A stretch of DNA of 64,000 bases from an uncultured Prochlorococcus sp. (GCA_902612005.1 CACMCA010000006.1:1-64000), one strand, 5' to 3'; positions 29,035-39,358 are shown, counted from the first letter of the stretch. Made by a program: numbers and translations. The notes: a model not told the origin generated them from the letters alone.

Positions 29035-29280
29035 TTAATTGATACCAAAAATTGAAGAAGTTACAGGCCTGCCGCTAAAAACCAACTCGGTTAATATGAG
29101 CATTAAGAATCCAATCATAGCTGCTCTACCATTAACAAGCTCAGCACTGCTATTGAATCCAAAAACATTCTTAACTTCATCCCCCTGATTGTCTACCCAT
29201 TTTGAGTATTCATTATCACTTGATGATGTATTAGTAATATCATCATTTTGATTTTCCATTGGAGAGCCGTTTTCTTGCAT
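29035..29280 (-). CDS. hli: high-light-inducible chlorophyll-binding protein
   Basis: Hli proteins are one-helix relatives of LHC proteins that bind chlorophyll and carotenoid and protect photosystems under light stress. The motif AELVNGRAAMIGF at residues 46-58 carries the chlorophyll-ligand Glu47, Asn50 and Arg52, followed by a hydrophobic helix. The first 40 residues are an acidic, Asn/Ser-rich extension. Length 81 residues; Met8 is an alternative start. In other cyanobacteria such genes are controlled by NblS, which is also encoded in this window. Confidence 0.9.
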   Translation of the reverse strand: MQENGSPMENQNDDITNTSSSDNEYSKWVDNQGDEVKNVFGFNSSAELVNGRAAMIGFLMLILTELVFSGRPVTSSIFGIN

Positions 29281-29323
29281 TGATTTTTAACTTTATTCTA
29301 ATAATTTTTAAATTAATTTATTA

Positions 29324-30349
29324 TTAAATTAAACTCGATATTATAAAAAAAATTAAGACAAAAATTATTATCCATAAAAATTGTAATCTCGTAATTAATT
29401 GACAAATTAATTTGATTTTTTCTTCAGTGCAATTATCTCCAGTCTCATTAATTATTGGTTTTTCAATAATTTCATTTTTATATTTACTTTTACCTCCCAA
29501 TTTAATATTGGAAATATATGCAAATATAGCCTCTGAAATCCCAGCATTAGGCGAATCATATTTTTTACCATCAAGATAACTTTTTTTTATGACTGATCCA
29601 TACTCATTAACTTTGGAGCTAACTAAAGGTAAAGTGATTAAAACTAATCTTGAAGGGACAAACGTAAAAATATCTTCGATTTTTGCACTGAAAAAACCCA
29701 AATATCTAAAATAATCATATTTGTAACCTATCATTGAATCTAAAGTACTTATGGCTTTATAAGAAAAACCAAGTGACAAAGGTCCTGGTAGAAAGATTGA
29801 AAACTTCATAAAAATAATTCCAATAAAAATCCAAAATAATGGGCCGAATATTCCATCAACAGAATTTTCGGTAAGGCTTTCGGTACTTGATCGCAATAGA
29901 TGTTTTATAGAAGATGACCTTACATCCCTACTTACTATTCTTTGTACCTTCTCTTTGATTATTTTCTTATTTTGGTGATTAATTTCCTTGCGCTCTATTA
30001 GCTCTGCAATCTCTTTCACACTTGAAATAAGTCCCTTAGTCGCAATACAACTTGAAAGTCCAAAAAAAATTAACAATCCAACAAAAAAATGATTTCTTGA
30101 TTGCACATAACTTAGTTCTATCAATTTTCCTAAACTAAAACTCATTCCAATAGTGGATATAGCTGCGAAGAAACCACCCCAAAACAAAATATTTTTATTT
30201 TCTCCAAAATTATTTATTAGATAATCAGATATTTTTTTTATATAAAATCCAATTACTTGAACAGGGTGGATTAAGAATCTTGGATCGCCGATCAATAAAT
30301 CAAAACCAATCGATCCAAGAAATATTAAAAATAAATTTATTTCAGCCAA
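29324..30349 (-). CDS. cobD: adenosylcobinamide-phosphate synthase CbiB/CobD
   Basis: A membrane enzyme of cobalamin synthesis that attaches aminopropanol to adenosylcobyric acid. The N-terminus carries the hallmark [20 protein letters not shown]. The later [19 protein letters not shown] and [11 protein letters not shown], and [15 protein letters not shown], are also typical. It has several transmembrane spans in 341 residues. Its start overlaps the end of ilvC by 13 nt. The pathway makes cyanobacterial pseudocobalamin. Confidence 0.93.
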   Translation of the reverse strand: MAEINLFLIFLGSIGFDLLIGDPRFLIHPVQVIGFYIKKISDYLINNFGENKNILFWGGFFAAISTIGMSFSLGKLIELSYVQSRNHFFVGLLIFFGLSSCIATKGLISSVKEIAELIERKEINHQNKKIIKEKVQRIVSRDVRSSSIKHLLRSSTESLTENSVDGIFGPLFWIFIGIIFMKFSIFLPGPLSLGFSYKAISTLDSMIGYKYDYFRYLGFFSAKIEDIFTFVPSRLVLITLPLVSSKVNEYGSVIKKSYLDGKKYDSPNAGISEAIFAYISNIKLGGKSKYKNEIIEKPIINETGDNCTEEKIKLICQLITRLQFLWIIIFVLIFFIISSLI

Positions 30350-31326
30350 CTGAACATCGAGCGCAGACCTTTACCCACTTTCTCAATTTCATGTTTGGAG
30401 TTTTCTTCTCTTAATTTTGTCATTAATGGTTTATTTTTTTCGCATTCCTCTACAAAATTATTAGCGAAAGTACCATTTTGAATATCTTTCAGGATTTTCT
30501 GCATTTCTTTCTTTGTATCACTATTGATAAGTCTTTTACCACTTACATAATCTCCATATTCTGCAGTATTTGAGATAGAATCTCTCATTTGAGATAAGCC
30601 TCCCTTCACCATTAAATCAACAATAAGTTTAACTTCATGTAAACATTCAAAGTAGGCAAGTTCTGGTTGATATCCTGCCTCAACAAGAGTTTCGAAACCT
30701 GATTTGACTAGTTCTGATAACCCCCCGCATAGAACGGCTTGTTCGCCAAATAAATCAGTTTCTGTTTCTTCTTTGAAATTTGTTTCAAGTATCCCAGCTC
30801 GCGTTCCACCAATCCCTTTAGCGTAAGCCATCGCCAATGATCTAGCACTTCCAGAATAATCCTGCTCAACTGCGAATAATGCAGGAACACCTTGACCATT
30901 CTGATATTCCCAACGAACAGTATGTCCGGGCCCTTTTGGGGCAATCATTACAACATCCACAAAACTAGGAGGTTTGATAAGTCCGAATCTTATATTAAAG
31001 CCATGAGCAAAACTTAATATCTTTCCTTCTTTTAAGTTTGGTTCTATTTCTTTAAGGTAAACATCTTTCTGAAACTCATCTGGGAGGAGAATCATAATCC
31101 AGTCTGCTTTTTCGCAAGCTTCAGAAACGCTAAACACTTGTAGACCATCGCTAATAGCTTTGCTTTCAGACTTACTTCCTTTATATAATCCGACAATTAC
31201 ATCAATACCGCTATCTTTAAGGTTTAGGGCATGCGCATGACCTTGAGAACCATATCCAATAATCGCTATTGTTTTATTATTTAAGAGACTTAGATCTGCA
31301 TCTGTGTCGTAAAAGAGTTGGGTCAT
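30337..31326 (-). CDS. ilvC: ketol-acid reductoisomerase
   Basis: IlvC catalyses the isomeroreduction step of valine, leucine and isoleucine synthesis. The 329-residue length marks class I. It shows the NADPH-binding [19 protein letters not shown], then [12 protein letters not shown], and the metal-binding segments [17 protein letters not shown] and [11 protein letters not shown]. cobD follows with a 13-nt overlap. Confidence 0.97.
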   Translation of the reverse strand: MTQLFYDTDADLSLLNNKTIAIIGYGSQGHAHALNLKDSGIDVIVGLYKGSKSESKAISDGLQVFSVSEACEKADWIMILLPDEFQKDVYLKEIEPNLKEGKILSFAHGFNIRFGLIKPPSFVDVVMIAPKGPGHTVRWEYQNGQGVPALFAVEQDYSGSARSLAMAYAKGIGGTRAGILETNFKEETETDLFGEQAVLCGGLSELVKSGFETLVEAGYQPELAYFECLHEVKLIVDLMVKGGLSQMRDSISNTAEYGDYVSGKRLINSDTKKEMQKILKDIQNGTFANNFVEECEKNKPLMTKLREENSKHEIEKVGKGLRSMFSWLK

Positions 31327-31436
31327 TAGTAGTAGCTTCTTTGCATTTGATAATTAATATTTTAGACATTAAAGGTGTAAATAAACCAAAAAATTATTAA
31401 TTTAAAAATTAAAATTAAAACATTTATTTAGAAAAT

Positions 31437-32048
31437 TTAAGACTGATTGGCTTCGCTTGGATGAGTGATTACTCGATCAATTAGGCCATAGTTTTTTGCT
31501 TCTTCCGCACTTAGAAAATAATCTCTATCAGTATCCTTCTCAATTTTCTCAAATGATTGACCTGTCATATCTGCCATTGACATATTTAACATATCCTTAA
31601 TTCTTAAAATTTCCTTAGCTTCAATTTCAATATCACTTGCTTGGCGTTGAGATGTCCCTCCTAGGGGTTGATGAATCATTATTCTGCTATGAGGCAAAGC
31701 AACTCTTTTACCTTTTGTGCCAGCAGCCAATAGGAATGCCCCCATTGAGGCTGCGAGACCTACACATATAGTTACTACATCACTTTTTACGTACTTGATA
31801 GTGTCATATATAGCTAAGCCAGCAGTAACTGATCCTCCTGGGCTATTTATATATAGGTAGATAGGTTTGGAATTGTCATCAGAATCTAGATAAAGCATTT
31901 GTGCAACAAGGCTATTAGCAATACCATCATTTACTTCTTGTCCAAGAAAAAGAATTCTTTCGACACCTAGTCTTGTGTATATGTCAACCCATCTTTCGTA
32001 TTGACTTCCGGGAAGTCTGTAAGGCACGCTTGGAGTTCCTATTGGCAT
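31437..32048 (-). CDS. clpP3: ATP-dependent Clp protease catalytic subunit (ClpP3-like)
   Basis: A 203-residue ClpP with an intact triad: Ser in GLAASMGAF, His in [10 protein letters not shown], and Asp in KDTDRDYF. It lies 24 nt downstream of the clpR-like gene on the same strand, the arrangement of the cyanobacterial clpR-clpP3 operon. In Synechococcus these form a mixed ClpP3/R core. Assignment as P3 rather than another paralogue rests on this pairing. Confidence 0.9.
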   Translation of the reverse strand: MPIGTPSVPYRLPGSQYERWVDIYTRLGVERILFLGQEVNDGIANSLVAQMLYLDSDDNSKPIYLYINSPGGSVTAGLAIYDTIKYVKSDVVTICVGLAASMGAFLLAAGTKGKRVALPHSRIMIHQPLGGTSQRQASDIEIEAKEILRIKDMLNMSMADMTGQSFEKIEKDTDRDYFLSAEEAKNYGLIDRVITHPSEANQS

Positions 32049-32072
32049 GATTTTAAAATAGTTTTGTGAGGT

Positions 32073-32744
32073 TTAAATTTTATTTGGTAAATCTTTTTGA
32101 CTTGTTAGTATTCTATCGATAACTCCATAATCTAGAGCTTCTTGGGGGTTCAGATAACTCATCCTGTCGGAGTCTTTTGAGAGTTCTTCGATAGTCTTTC
32201 CAGTATTACGAGATAGAATCTCCAGCATTGATTTTTTATTTTTCAAAACTTCTTCAGCTCTTATTTGGATATCGGTTGCTTGGCCTCTTGCTCCGCTGAT
32301 AGGTTGATGTAAAACAATAGAAGCATGTGGAAGAGCGGCTCTATGGCCCTTCGTGCCAGATGAAAGGATAACTGCAGCTGTCCCCATTGCTTGTCCAATA
32401 CATATTGTATGGACTGGAGGCTTAATGTAGCTTATTGTGTCGCAGATAGCGAAAGCTTCCGTTTCAAAACCAACTGCGTCACCTGTGTACCAACTTGTTC
32501 CTGTTGAGTTGATATAGAAATAAATCGGTTTTTCTGGATCCTCAAACTCTAGATAAAGAAGTTGAGCAATAATTAGCTCAGTAACATCCATTCCTAGTTG
32601 TCTTTTCGCGTCATCATCTGAGAATAATGGTAAACCAAGATAAACAATTCGCTCTTTCAGTAAAAGAGAGGGAAGATCAGGGGGAGGGGTCCTCATAACG
32701 GTGTTTTCCCCGTAATAAGGAGCAGATACAGTCATTTGTATCAC
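32073..32744 (-). CDS. clpR: ClpR, catalytically inactive Clp subunit
   Basis: A ClpP-family protein of 223 residues in which the nucleophile is lost: the usual A-S-M reads GQAMGTAAV, with Gly where Ser should be. The substrate-binding strand is also changed (NSTGTSWYTGDAVGFE with an insertion). The His in SIVLHQPISG remains. These are the known features of ClpR. It precedes clpP3 and should co-assemble with it. Met4 is an alternative start. Confidence 0.92.
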   Translation of the reverse strand: MIQMTVSAPYYGENTVMRTPPPDLPSLLLKERIVYLGLPLFSDDDAKRQLGMDVTELIIAQLLYLEFEDPEKPIYFYINSTGTSWYTGDAVGFETEAFAICDTISYIKPPVHTICIGQAMGTAAVILSSGTKGHRAALPHASIVLHQPISGARGQATDIQIRAEEVLKNKKSMLEILSRNTGKTIEELSKDSDRMSYLNPQEALDYGVIDRILTSQKDLPNKI

Positions 32745-32775
32745 AAAATTAAGATTGAACTGATTCTAGCTAGAT

Positions 32776-33885
32776 TTAGCGCTGTGTCGCTGGTGATTTA
32801 AAAGATTTGTTTGACTCAGGATCATTTATTAGTTTTCCGAAGACCATCCTTCCAGTAGGAGTTTGTAATGCTCCTGTGATGACAATGTCTAATCTGCTTC
32901 CAACAAAATTCTTTGCCTCATCAATAACCACCATTGTGCCGTCATCTAAATATCCAATACCTTGCATTTTTTCTTTGCCTTCTCTCACGATTTTTATATT
33001 GAGTGATTCTCCTGGTTGTACTTCTGGCCTTAAAGCAATAACTAAATCACTCAAATTCATAACTTTTAATTCTTTAACTTCAGCAATCTGAGAAAGATTA
33101 TAATCAGCCGTAATTAAAGTTCCTGTCATATCCTCAGTAATTTTCAAGAGTTTTTCATCTGCTCCATTACCTTCGTATTTTGTTGGGTTTATTACAAGTC
33201 TTCTCCCATATAAATCTCTTAGTTCTTTTAATAACTTGAGACCTCTTCTCCCTTTCGACCTTTTTTCATTACTGCTTGAATCAGCCAAAGTTTGTAATTC
33301 GTCAATTACACTTTGAGCAATAATTAATTGCCCTTCCAATAAGCCGCAACTTAATAGGCCATTGATTCTTCCATCAATAATTACGCTGGTATCTAGAATT
33401 TTAGGACTTGCAGCAGGGAGTATTCCTTCATTGACTAGGTAAGCATCAGTATTATTAGGATTGAATAATCTCAATAATGTCCTTCCATGCGTATCTGCCA
33501 ACTTATAACCAAGCACACCAAAGAAAATATTGCTTAATATTGCCGCTAAGGGTTTCGCAAAAAAAACCTCTCTAGGGAAGGGAATTAATAGTATTGGAGC
33601 AAGTAGGAGATTAGCAACAAGTAATCCTAAAATTAATCCAACTGACCTACTTATTAGTAAGTCTGTAGGCATTGTTCTTATTTGATCAAGAAACGTCTTT
33701 CTAAGTTGAAGGAATACAAAACCGGCTGCTAATCCAACAAAAAAGCCGATTATTGCTAGAACAATTCTAAAACCCTCTACATTAGATACCTGTTTAAGTA
33801 TGTCTACTGGCAACAAATCAACACCAAGCCATCCTGAAGCAGCACCAGACAACACAAATAAAAATAATACTAAGATATCTGTCAT
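32776..33885 (-). CDS. PIN/TRAM-domain membrane protein
   Basis: A 369-residue protein with four hydrophobic spans in the first 130 residues. A PIN ribonuclease-type domain follows (ILDTSVIIDGRINGLL with its acidic residues, and LITADYNLSQIAEV), then a C-terminal TRAM domain (about 290-350). This matches the conserved bacterial YacL type. The RNA or other target is unknown. It is divergent from hemW, with 97 bp between starts. Confidence 0.88.
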   Translation of the reverse strand: MTDILVLFLFVLSGAASGWLGVDLLPVDILKQVSNVEGFRIVLAIIGFFVGLAAGFVFLQLRKTFLDQIRTMPTDLLISRSVGLILGLLVANLLLAPILLIPFPREVFFAKPLAAILSNIFFGVLGYKLADTHGRTLLRLFNPNNTDAYLVNEGILPAASPKILDTSVIIDGRINGLLSCGLLEGQLIIAQSVIDELQTLADSSSNEKRSKGRRGLKLLKELRDLYGRRLVINPTKYEGNGADEKLLKITEDMTGTLITADYNLSQIAEVKELKVMNLSDLVIALRPEVQPGESLNIKIVREGKEKMQGIGYLDDGTMVVIDEAKNFVGSRLDIVITGALQTPTGRMVFGKLINDPESNKSFKSPATQR

Positions 33886-33982
33886 ATCTATAATCTACTA
33901 GGATTTATTAATTGAGTAAATAAGGATTTAATTTTTTTCGATCCTTAATACTTTTTTTGGATCTTAAAAATGAAATTAGTTT

Positions 33983-35206
33983 ATGAATAAGTTTCCAAGA
34001 AGTGCTTATGTGCACATTCCTTTTTGCCATAGAAGGTGCTTTTATTGTGATTTTGCTGTTATTCCATTAGGAAACAAAGTTGAAACTTTACAAGGTTATG
34101 GAAGCAAAACTGTTCAAGAGTATTTGCACTTTTTACATAAAGAAATATTGTCAATTAAGCATAAATCACCTCTATCAACGATTTATGTAGGAGGTGGTAC
34201 ACCATCAATTTTAGATCCTACCCAAATCAAAGAATTAATTGATCTTTTTAAAGAAAATTATGGAATTGACTATGGTGCTGAAATCACTATGGAGGTTGAT
34301 CCAGCTAGTTTTACTCAAGATGATCTTTATGGATTTATAAATGCTGGTGTAAATAGATTTAGTCTCGGAGTACAAAGTTTTAATAATCAGATACTTCAAA
34401 AGTCTGGAAGGCGTCATTTGAGAGAAGATGCTGAAAAATCTTGTTTATGGTTGAAGAGAGAATATGATTCTGGATTAATAAAAAGCTGGAGCTTAGATTT
34501 AATTCAAAACTTGCCACTTAGTGGATTTAAAGAATGGCAAGATGATTTAAACAAAGCAATAACTTTTTTACCACCGCATCTGTCTATTTACGATTTAAAT
34601 ATTGAAAATGGCACTGTTTTTAAGAAATTAATTAATTTAGGAAAATTAAAACTTCCAAGCGATGAAGAAGCTTTTAGAAATAGTGAATCAACTCATTTAA
34701 TTTTAAAAAACTCAGGGTATTCAAGATATGAAATATCAAACTATTGTCTCCCGCGACATCAATCGAGACATAATAGAGTTTATTGGAGTGGTTTAGGCTG
34801 GTGGAGTTTTGGCCAAGGTTCCACTAGTTCACCTTGGGGGGAAAAGTTAACTAGACCAAGAGTTAGTAAAGATTATAAAGAATGGGTATTTAGACAATAT
34901 GAACTTAATTTAGATTCATCCCTAACTAATAAGGATTTTGTTTACAAAGAACTTGATGAGAAAATAATGTTGGGATTAAGACTCAAAGAGGGTGTAGATA
35001 TCAAAGAGGTGTTTCAAGAACAAAACTGGGAAAACAAAAAATTTAAAAGCAACTTTATTAAATTGCTTGAAGAATGGGAAAGATTTCTTGAAAGTGGTCT
35101 ATTAGTAAGAAAGGGGAATAGATTCTTTTTGAGTGAGCCTAAGGGAATGGAACTAAGCAATCAAGTTCTTGTATCTTTGTTTAAATGGTGGGATGAAATT
35201 AATTAA
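33983..35206 (+). CDS. hemW: HemW-like radical SAM protein
   Basis: A radical SAM protein of 407 residues. The iron-sulfur cluster motif is CHRRCFYC at Cys15, Cys19 and Cys22, in the context AYVHIPFCHRRCFYCDF. A glycine-rich VGGGTPSILD and MEVDPAS follow. It is often annotated as oxygen-independent coproporphyrinogen oxidase, but this short form with the HIPFC context fits HemW, a heme-binding and insertion factor. The ATG at 33983 is used. Confidence 0.88.
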   Translation: MNKFPRSAYVHIPFCHRRCFYCDFAVIPLGNKVETLQGYGSKTVQEYLHFLHKEILSIKHKSPLSTIYVGGGTPSILDPTQIKELIDLFKENYGIDYGAEITMEVDPASFTQDDLYGFINAGVNRFSLGVQSFNNQILQKSGRRHLREDAEKSCLWLKREYDSGLIKSWSLDLIQNLPLSGFKEWQDDLNKAITFLPPHLSIYDLNIENGTVFKKLINLGKLKLPSDEEAFRNSESTHLILKNSGYSRYEISNYCLPRHQSRHNRVYWSGLGWWSFGQGSTSSPWGEKLTRPRVSKDYKEWVFRQYELNLDSSLTNKDFVYKELDEKIMLGLRLKEGVDIKEVFQEQNWENKKFKSNFIKLLEEWERFLESGLLVRKGNRFFLSEPKGMELSNQVLVSLFKWWDEIN

Positions 35207-35368
35207 GAAAATATATACCATTTTTGTAATTAAAAATTTCCCAATGCCACACTTTTATTCAGTCGATTTTGTGAAACTGGAATATGCATTTCGAAAGCAT
35301 CCGTAACAACTATTAAGAGAACAAATTAAAGAATTGCTGATTTAATAGCAATTACTCCGACTAATGTT

Positions 35369-35869
35369 TCAATTTTCTGTTAAGGCTGATAGCTTCAACA
35401 AAAGTTTTTTGTCAACTCTTTTTGCAATAAGATCTAATGCTTGAGATAGCAATTTTTTAAGAATTTTATTAGGTATAAATCTTAGGAAATTCGGTTTTTT
35501 TTTAAACCCTAAAGTTATAGATCTTTGAGCTGTAAATGAATTTTCTTGATTTTTAAGAATAATAAAGTTGATTTCGATTTGAATGATATCTGAAAACAAA
35601 CCTAGACCTTTTATTAACTTTTCATTAGTTTCTAAAGAAATATCTTTTTCTCCATAAATTATCAAAAAAATTATTTCGGGTTTAAAGTGCCATCTTAAAA
35701 TGTTGAACCCTTTGCTTTTATATAAATATTGATTTGATTTTGATGTTTTTTTTAATTGTATTTTTTCTAGATTAAATTTATTTAAGTCATTAAAATAAAA
35801 ATTTTCTAGCAGAAACTTTCGATGATCTTCTAGCTGCAAAACTTGAAAATAATTTATGCCACCTAACAA
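35369..35869 (-). CDS. hypothetical protein, possibly DUF1997-like
   Basis: A 166-residue basic protein. The C-terminal part (FLRFIPNKILKKLLSQALDL and IAKRVDKKLLLKL) resembles the end of the cyanobacterial and plant DUF1997 family, which may bind lipids. There is no ATG or GTG in the frame; the only usual start is TTG at 35869, ten bases after an in-frame stop. The N-terminus therefore seems short for that family. Recognition is tentative. Confidence 0.55.
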   Translation of the reverse strand: MLGGINYFQVLQLEDHRKFLLENFYFNDLNKFNLEKIQLKKTSKSNQYLYKSKGFNILRWHFKPEIIFLIIYGEKDISLETNEKLIKGLGLFSDIIQIEINFIILKNQENSFTAQRSITLGFKKKPNFLRFIPNKILKKLLSQALDLIAKRVDKKLLLKLSALTEN

Positions 35870-35990
35870 TAAAAGAAGTTATCTAGTTTTGCTTTTTTAA
35901 TTTTTCAATGTCTTGATAATGAGATAGGAGAATTTTAAAATATTTTTTGAATAAATATTATCAATCCTATTTATGACAAAATGTATTTGG

Positions 35991-36764
35991 TTAGTTCATT
36001 CTTTCAGAGTCTACCCATTCTTTTAATTTATCTTTAAATAATTTCTTCCCTTCAATAATTGGTTTACAAAATGGTGGTTGATCATCATTAAGTCCTAACA
36101 AATCTGCAGTTACTCTTACTTGCCCATCGCAATAATTACCTGCACCAATACCTATTGTGGGAATTGTTAAAAAATTTTGTATTTCTTTAGCAAGCAAATC
36201 AGGAATATGTTCAAGAACTATTGAAAAACATCCTAATTTTTCAAGTATTGAAGCCTCTTTTTTGATTTTTTCTTGGCTTTCTAAGTTTTCTCCCTGTTTC
36301 TTTAATCCAATATTTAGATAGCTTTGTGGTGTAAGACCTATATGACCCATAACAGGGATTCCCATTCTTATTAATCTAGAAATAACTTTTTGTATTTCTG
36401 GTTCAGCTCCTTCTACCTTTACAGCTTTTGCATAAGTGCTTTGAATAATTTTTCCTGCATACTCAACAGCTTTATCCTCTCCACATTGGTAAGTCAGAAA
36501 TGGCATATCTGAAACGACCAAAGGTTGTTCATTAAATTTCTTTTTAAATCCTCTTGAAACAGCATTGGTATGATAAATGATGTTTTCTAAAGTTAATGGC
36601 AATGTAGATTTGTGTCCTAAGCAGACCATTGCTAATGAATCTCCTACGAGGACGAGATCAACATTGGCTTGTTCTGCAATGGATCCTGATATGGAGTCCC
36701 ATGCAGTAAGTGCAATGATTTTTCGGGATTTTTTTTTATAATCAACTAGGTCTGAAGGTAACAT
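35991..36764 (-). CDS. panB: ketopantoate hydroxymethyltransferase
   Basis: PanB makes ketopantoate in pantothenate and CoA synthesis. The 257-residue product contains ITALTAWDSISGSIAEQA-like N-terminal elements, LVLVGDSLAMVCLGHKSTL, and MGHIGLTPQSYLN, followed by IPTIGIGAGNYCDGQV. All are family signatures. It lies divergent from the SRP RNA gene with a short gap. Confidence 0.95.
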   Translation of the reverse strand: MLPSDLVDYKKKSRKIIALTAWDSISGSIAEQANVDLVLVGDSLAMVCLGHKSTLPLTLENIIYHTNAVSRGFKKKFNEQPLVVSDMPFLTYQCGEDKAVEYAGKIIQSTYAKAVKVEGAEPEIQKVISRLIRMGIPVMGHIGLTPQSYLNIGLKKQGENLESQEKIKKEASILEKLGCFSIVLEHIPDLLAKEIQNFLTIPTIGIGAGNYCDGQVRVTADLLGLNDDQPPFCKPIIEGKKLFKDKLKEWVDSERMN

Positions 36765-36811
36765 AATAAATTTATGTATCTTTTTGAATCAAGAATTGCT
36801 AATATGTTTCT

Positions 36812-36905
36812 GACTCGGCCTTTCGCGGTTTTAACGCCTAAACCTGGTCAGGACCGGAAGGTAGCAGCCACAAGGGATGCTTGAGGCAGGCGAGATAACC
36901 GAGTC
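36812..36905 (+). ncRNA. ffs: signal recognition particle RNA (4.5S type)
   Basis: The conserved SRP core is readable: GGTCAGGACCGGAAGGTAGCAGCCA (split here by description: GGTCAGG at 36845, GGAAGG at 36855, AGCAGCC at 36863) and the complementary arm. The ends pair as GACTCGG (36812-36818) with CCGAGTC (36899-36905). The RNA binds Ffh, whose gene starts at 63509. A short T-rich tract follows the 3' end. It lies between panB and ftsZ, which are both on the other strand. Confidence 0.95.
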
Positions 36906-36920
36906 ACTCTATTTTACCTT

Positions 36921-38036
36921 TTAACCTATATCTTTTTTATTTTGCCTTAATCTCAAGAATTCAGGAATACTAGCTCCTGACTCTTTATTATCGGAAAAAT
37001 TATATAAGGGTTGATTTGATAATCTGTTTTTTATTCTTTGTTGGTTTAATGGTTGATTTGTTTCAAATCCTGTTGCAATTACAGTAACTTGTATCTCCCC
37101 TTCCATTGCTTCATCAACCACTGCTCCAACAATAATATTTGCTTCTTGATCAACAACATCGTAGATAATTTCAGATGCTGAAGTCATATCTTCTAGAGTC
37201 ATGTCCTTCCCACCGGTAATGTTTATAACGCAGCCTTTAGCTCCATCAATTCTAGCTGCTTCTAGTAAAGGACTATTCATTGCAGCCTGTGCTGCCTCTA
37301 AAGCTCTCGATCTTCCTGAACCGATACCTATCCCGAGGAGAGCAGTGCCTGCCTCCATCATAACTGATCTTACATCTGCGAAATCAACATTAACTAATCC
37401 TGGACAAGTAATTATGTCACTGATACCTTTCACACCCATCCTTAAAACATCATCAGCATTCCTAAATGCTTCTTGAAGGGGAGCTCCTGCTATAACGTCT
37501 TTTAATCTGTCATTGGGAATAACTATAAGGGTATCAACGTTTTCAGCCAGTCTTGCGATTCCCTCTTCTGCTTGACGCATTCTTCTTTTGCCTTCAAAAG
37601 AAAATGGTTTGGTTACTATACCTACTGTTAAAGCACCACTTTGTTTTGCTACTTCTGCAACTACAGGAGCTGCTCCCGTACCAGTTCCTCCACCCATTCC
37701 TGCAGCTATAAAAACTAGATCAGAACCATCTAAAGCTTGTTGAAGCTCTTCTTTAGATTCTTCAGCAGCTTTTTGCCCAATACTTGGATTCCCACCTGCA
37801 CCTAAACCTCTAGTAAGATTTTGACCAAGTTGAACCCTACGCTCAGCAGAAGATTGAAGTAAGGCTTGTGCGTCGGTATTGAGTACTCGAAATGATACAC
37901 CGTCCAAATCACTATTTATCATTCTATTGACAGCATTACTACCACCACCCCCTACGCCAATAACTTCTATTTTGGCATTTTGGCTTGGAAGGATTTCTCT
38001 CGATTGATCAAAGTTTGGATTGTTACCGAAGCTCAT
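36921..38036 (-). CDS. ftsZ: cell division GTPase FtsZ
   Basis: FtsZ forms the division ring. The 371-residue product shows [17 protein letters not shown] near residue 23 and the tubulin signature [35 protein letters not shown] follows. The C-terminal linker is short and ends in the conserved peptide IPEFLRLRQ-like tail, expected to bind partner proteins. ftsQ lies upstream on the same strand after 179 bp. Confidence 0.97.
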   Translation of the reverse strand: MSFGNNPNFDQSREILPSQNAKIEVIGVGGGGSNAVNRMINSDLDGVSFRVLNTDAQALLQSSAERRVQLGQNLTRGLGAGGNPSIGQKAAEESKEELQQALDGSDLVFIAAGMGGGTGTGAAPVVAEVAKQSGALTVGIVTKPFSFEGKRRMRQAEEGIARLAENVDTLIVIPNDRLKDVIAGAPLQEAFRNADDVLRMGVKGISDIITCPGLVNVDFADVRSVMMEAGTALLGIGIGSGRSRALEAAQAAMNSPLLEAARIDGAKGCVINITGGKDMTLEDMTSASEIIYDVVDQEANIIVGAVVDEAMEGEIQVTVIATGFETNQPLNQQRIKNRLSNQPLYNFSDNKESGASIPEFLRLRQNKKDIG

Positions 38037-38215
38037 CTCTTAATTGGAATCTAATACTAGTATTGGGTGCATTATGAACTTACTGAGCTCATCTGTAGGA
38101 ATTTGTTGAGGAAAATCCTAAAAATATTTATTTATTAAATATTTTGTTTTAAATGCAAAACCCATATCAACACTACAATAATTAAAAAAAATTATTCAAA
38201 ATCCTTTTTTAAATA

Positions 38216-38941
38216 TTAGGGTTTGAACACTTTTATTTTTGGTTTATTCGGATTGGTAAGATCAATACTATCAATTTTTGTTGAAAAGTTATTTTTCTTA
38301 AATTCATTTTTAAGATTGTGTATTACTTGTAATTGATAGTTGATTAAATTTGGCTTAAATCCTAAGAATATTGTTTTTAAATCTTTTTCCTGAACAGTTA
38401 GAAACCCATCGGATGAAAAAGATATTTTAACTATCTCTAATTCATAATTCTCTATAGCGATAAAAATTTCAGATAATATTTTTTTAAATTTTTCTTTCCA
38501 TCCAAAAACTTGTATAACTAATTTATTCAAATTTTTTTCATCCACATTTTGTTTATTTATAAATATTCCATCTTTATCAATGAAGCCTAATATTTTTTCG
38601 TCGTTTAATATTTTCTCACCGTAAGCTATTGGAATTCTTGAATTAATATGAACTTTCAAACCAAAAGGGAATAATTCTCTTTTTACCGAAACATTCTTGA
38701 GGGATAAATTTTGTTTTAACTCTTTTTCTAACAAATTGGTTTCAACAAAAATTAATCGGATAGGTAAATTTAAAGATGAATTTTTTACCACATCATTCTG
38801 AGAAAATAATTTACTACCAAAAATCCTAATGTCCTGATTATTTACTTTTTCGAGAGTTTTTATGCTTAATAAGCTTGTTAAAAATAAAAATGAAATTAGA
38901 AAAAAAAAGTTCCTATTTTTGATTATTTTTTGGTTTTTCAC
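38216..38941 (-). CDS. ftsQ: cell division protein FtsQ
   Basis: A 241-residue bitopic protein: short basic N-terminus, one transmembrane segment (about residues 11-29), then a POTRA-like part (VNNQDIRIFGSKLFSQNDVV) and an FtsQ beta domain with VKRELFPFGLKVHINSRIPIA. Sequence conservation is low, as is usual for FtsQ. The position between ddl and ftsZ supports the call. Its ATG overlaps the stop of the preceding gene by 4 nt. Confidence 0.85.
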   Translation of the reverse strand: MKNQKIIKNRNFFFLISFLFLTSLLSIKTLEKVNNQDIRIFGSKLFSQNDVVKNSSLNLPIRLIFVETNLLEKELKQNLSLKNVSVKRELFPFGLKVHINSRIPIAYGEKILNDEKILGFIDKDGIFINKQNVDEKNLNKLVIQVFGWKEKFKKILSEIFIAIENYELEIVKISFSSDGFLTVQEKDLKTIFLGFKPNLINYQLQVIHNLKNEFKKNNFSTKIDSIDLTNPNKPKIKVFKP

Positions 38942-39348
38942 AAATCACATCGAGCTTTTTCCATCAGTTGGTCCATCCATGCTCTCGCTTGCTCTGCATC
39001 TGAAAATGGTACATCCATCTCTTTCCCATCCCCTACTAATCTTAACCTGCACTTACCTTGAGATTCACTTGTTAGAGGAGCTTCTCCTGAAGTTAGTGCC
39101 ATTAATTCAACTAATTCTAGTTTCTTGATTGTAAAACAATCTTTTTCTTCAAATTTACCAGCTTCAAATGCGCTCCACTTTAACTCACCATCTTTTAAGT
39201 ACGCTGCACCTGAACTATCTAACTTGCATAGTTCAGAATCACTCGCCCAACTTCTAAAAAGATTTTGCCTTCTTCTCTCTAACCATCCAAGTGCAGTTAA
39301 TAAAATGAAGATTAAAAGTAATGGTAACCAAAGTAGTCCATGCAACAT
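38938..39348 (-). CDS. conserved hypothetical membrane-anchored protein
   Basis: A 136-residue protein with an N-terminal transmembrane anchor (about residues 4-21). A soluble domain follows, with LFRSWASDSELCKLDSSGAAYL and a C-terminal FSDAEQARAWMDQLMEKARCDL. I do not recognise a named family. It sits between ddl (10 nt) and ftsQ (4-nt overlap), so it is probably translated with the divisome genes and could be a small division or wall factor. Confidence 0.75.
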   Translation of the reverse strand: MLHGLLWLPLLLIFILLTALGWLERRRQNLFRSWASDSELCKLDSSGAAYLKDGELKWSAFEAGKFEEKDCFTIKKLELVELMALTSGEAPLTSESQGKCRLRLVGDGKEMDVPFSDAEQARAWMDQLMEKARCDL

Positions 39349-39358
39349 TTGATTTAAA

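Noticed and set aside
35243-35305. A 20-codon ORF (MPHFYSVDF...) after hemW
   Set aside because: Too short, with no ribosome binding site, partner or membrane character; chance in a 160-bp gap.
38862-39352. Plus-strand ORFs opposite ftsQ and the gene before it
   Set aside because: They are shadows of the two minus-strand genes, which fit tightly between ddl and ftsZ.
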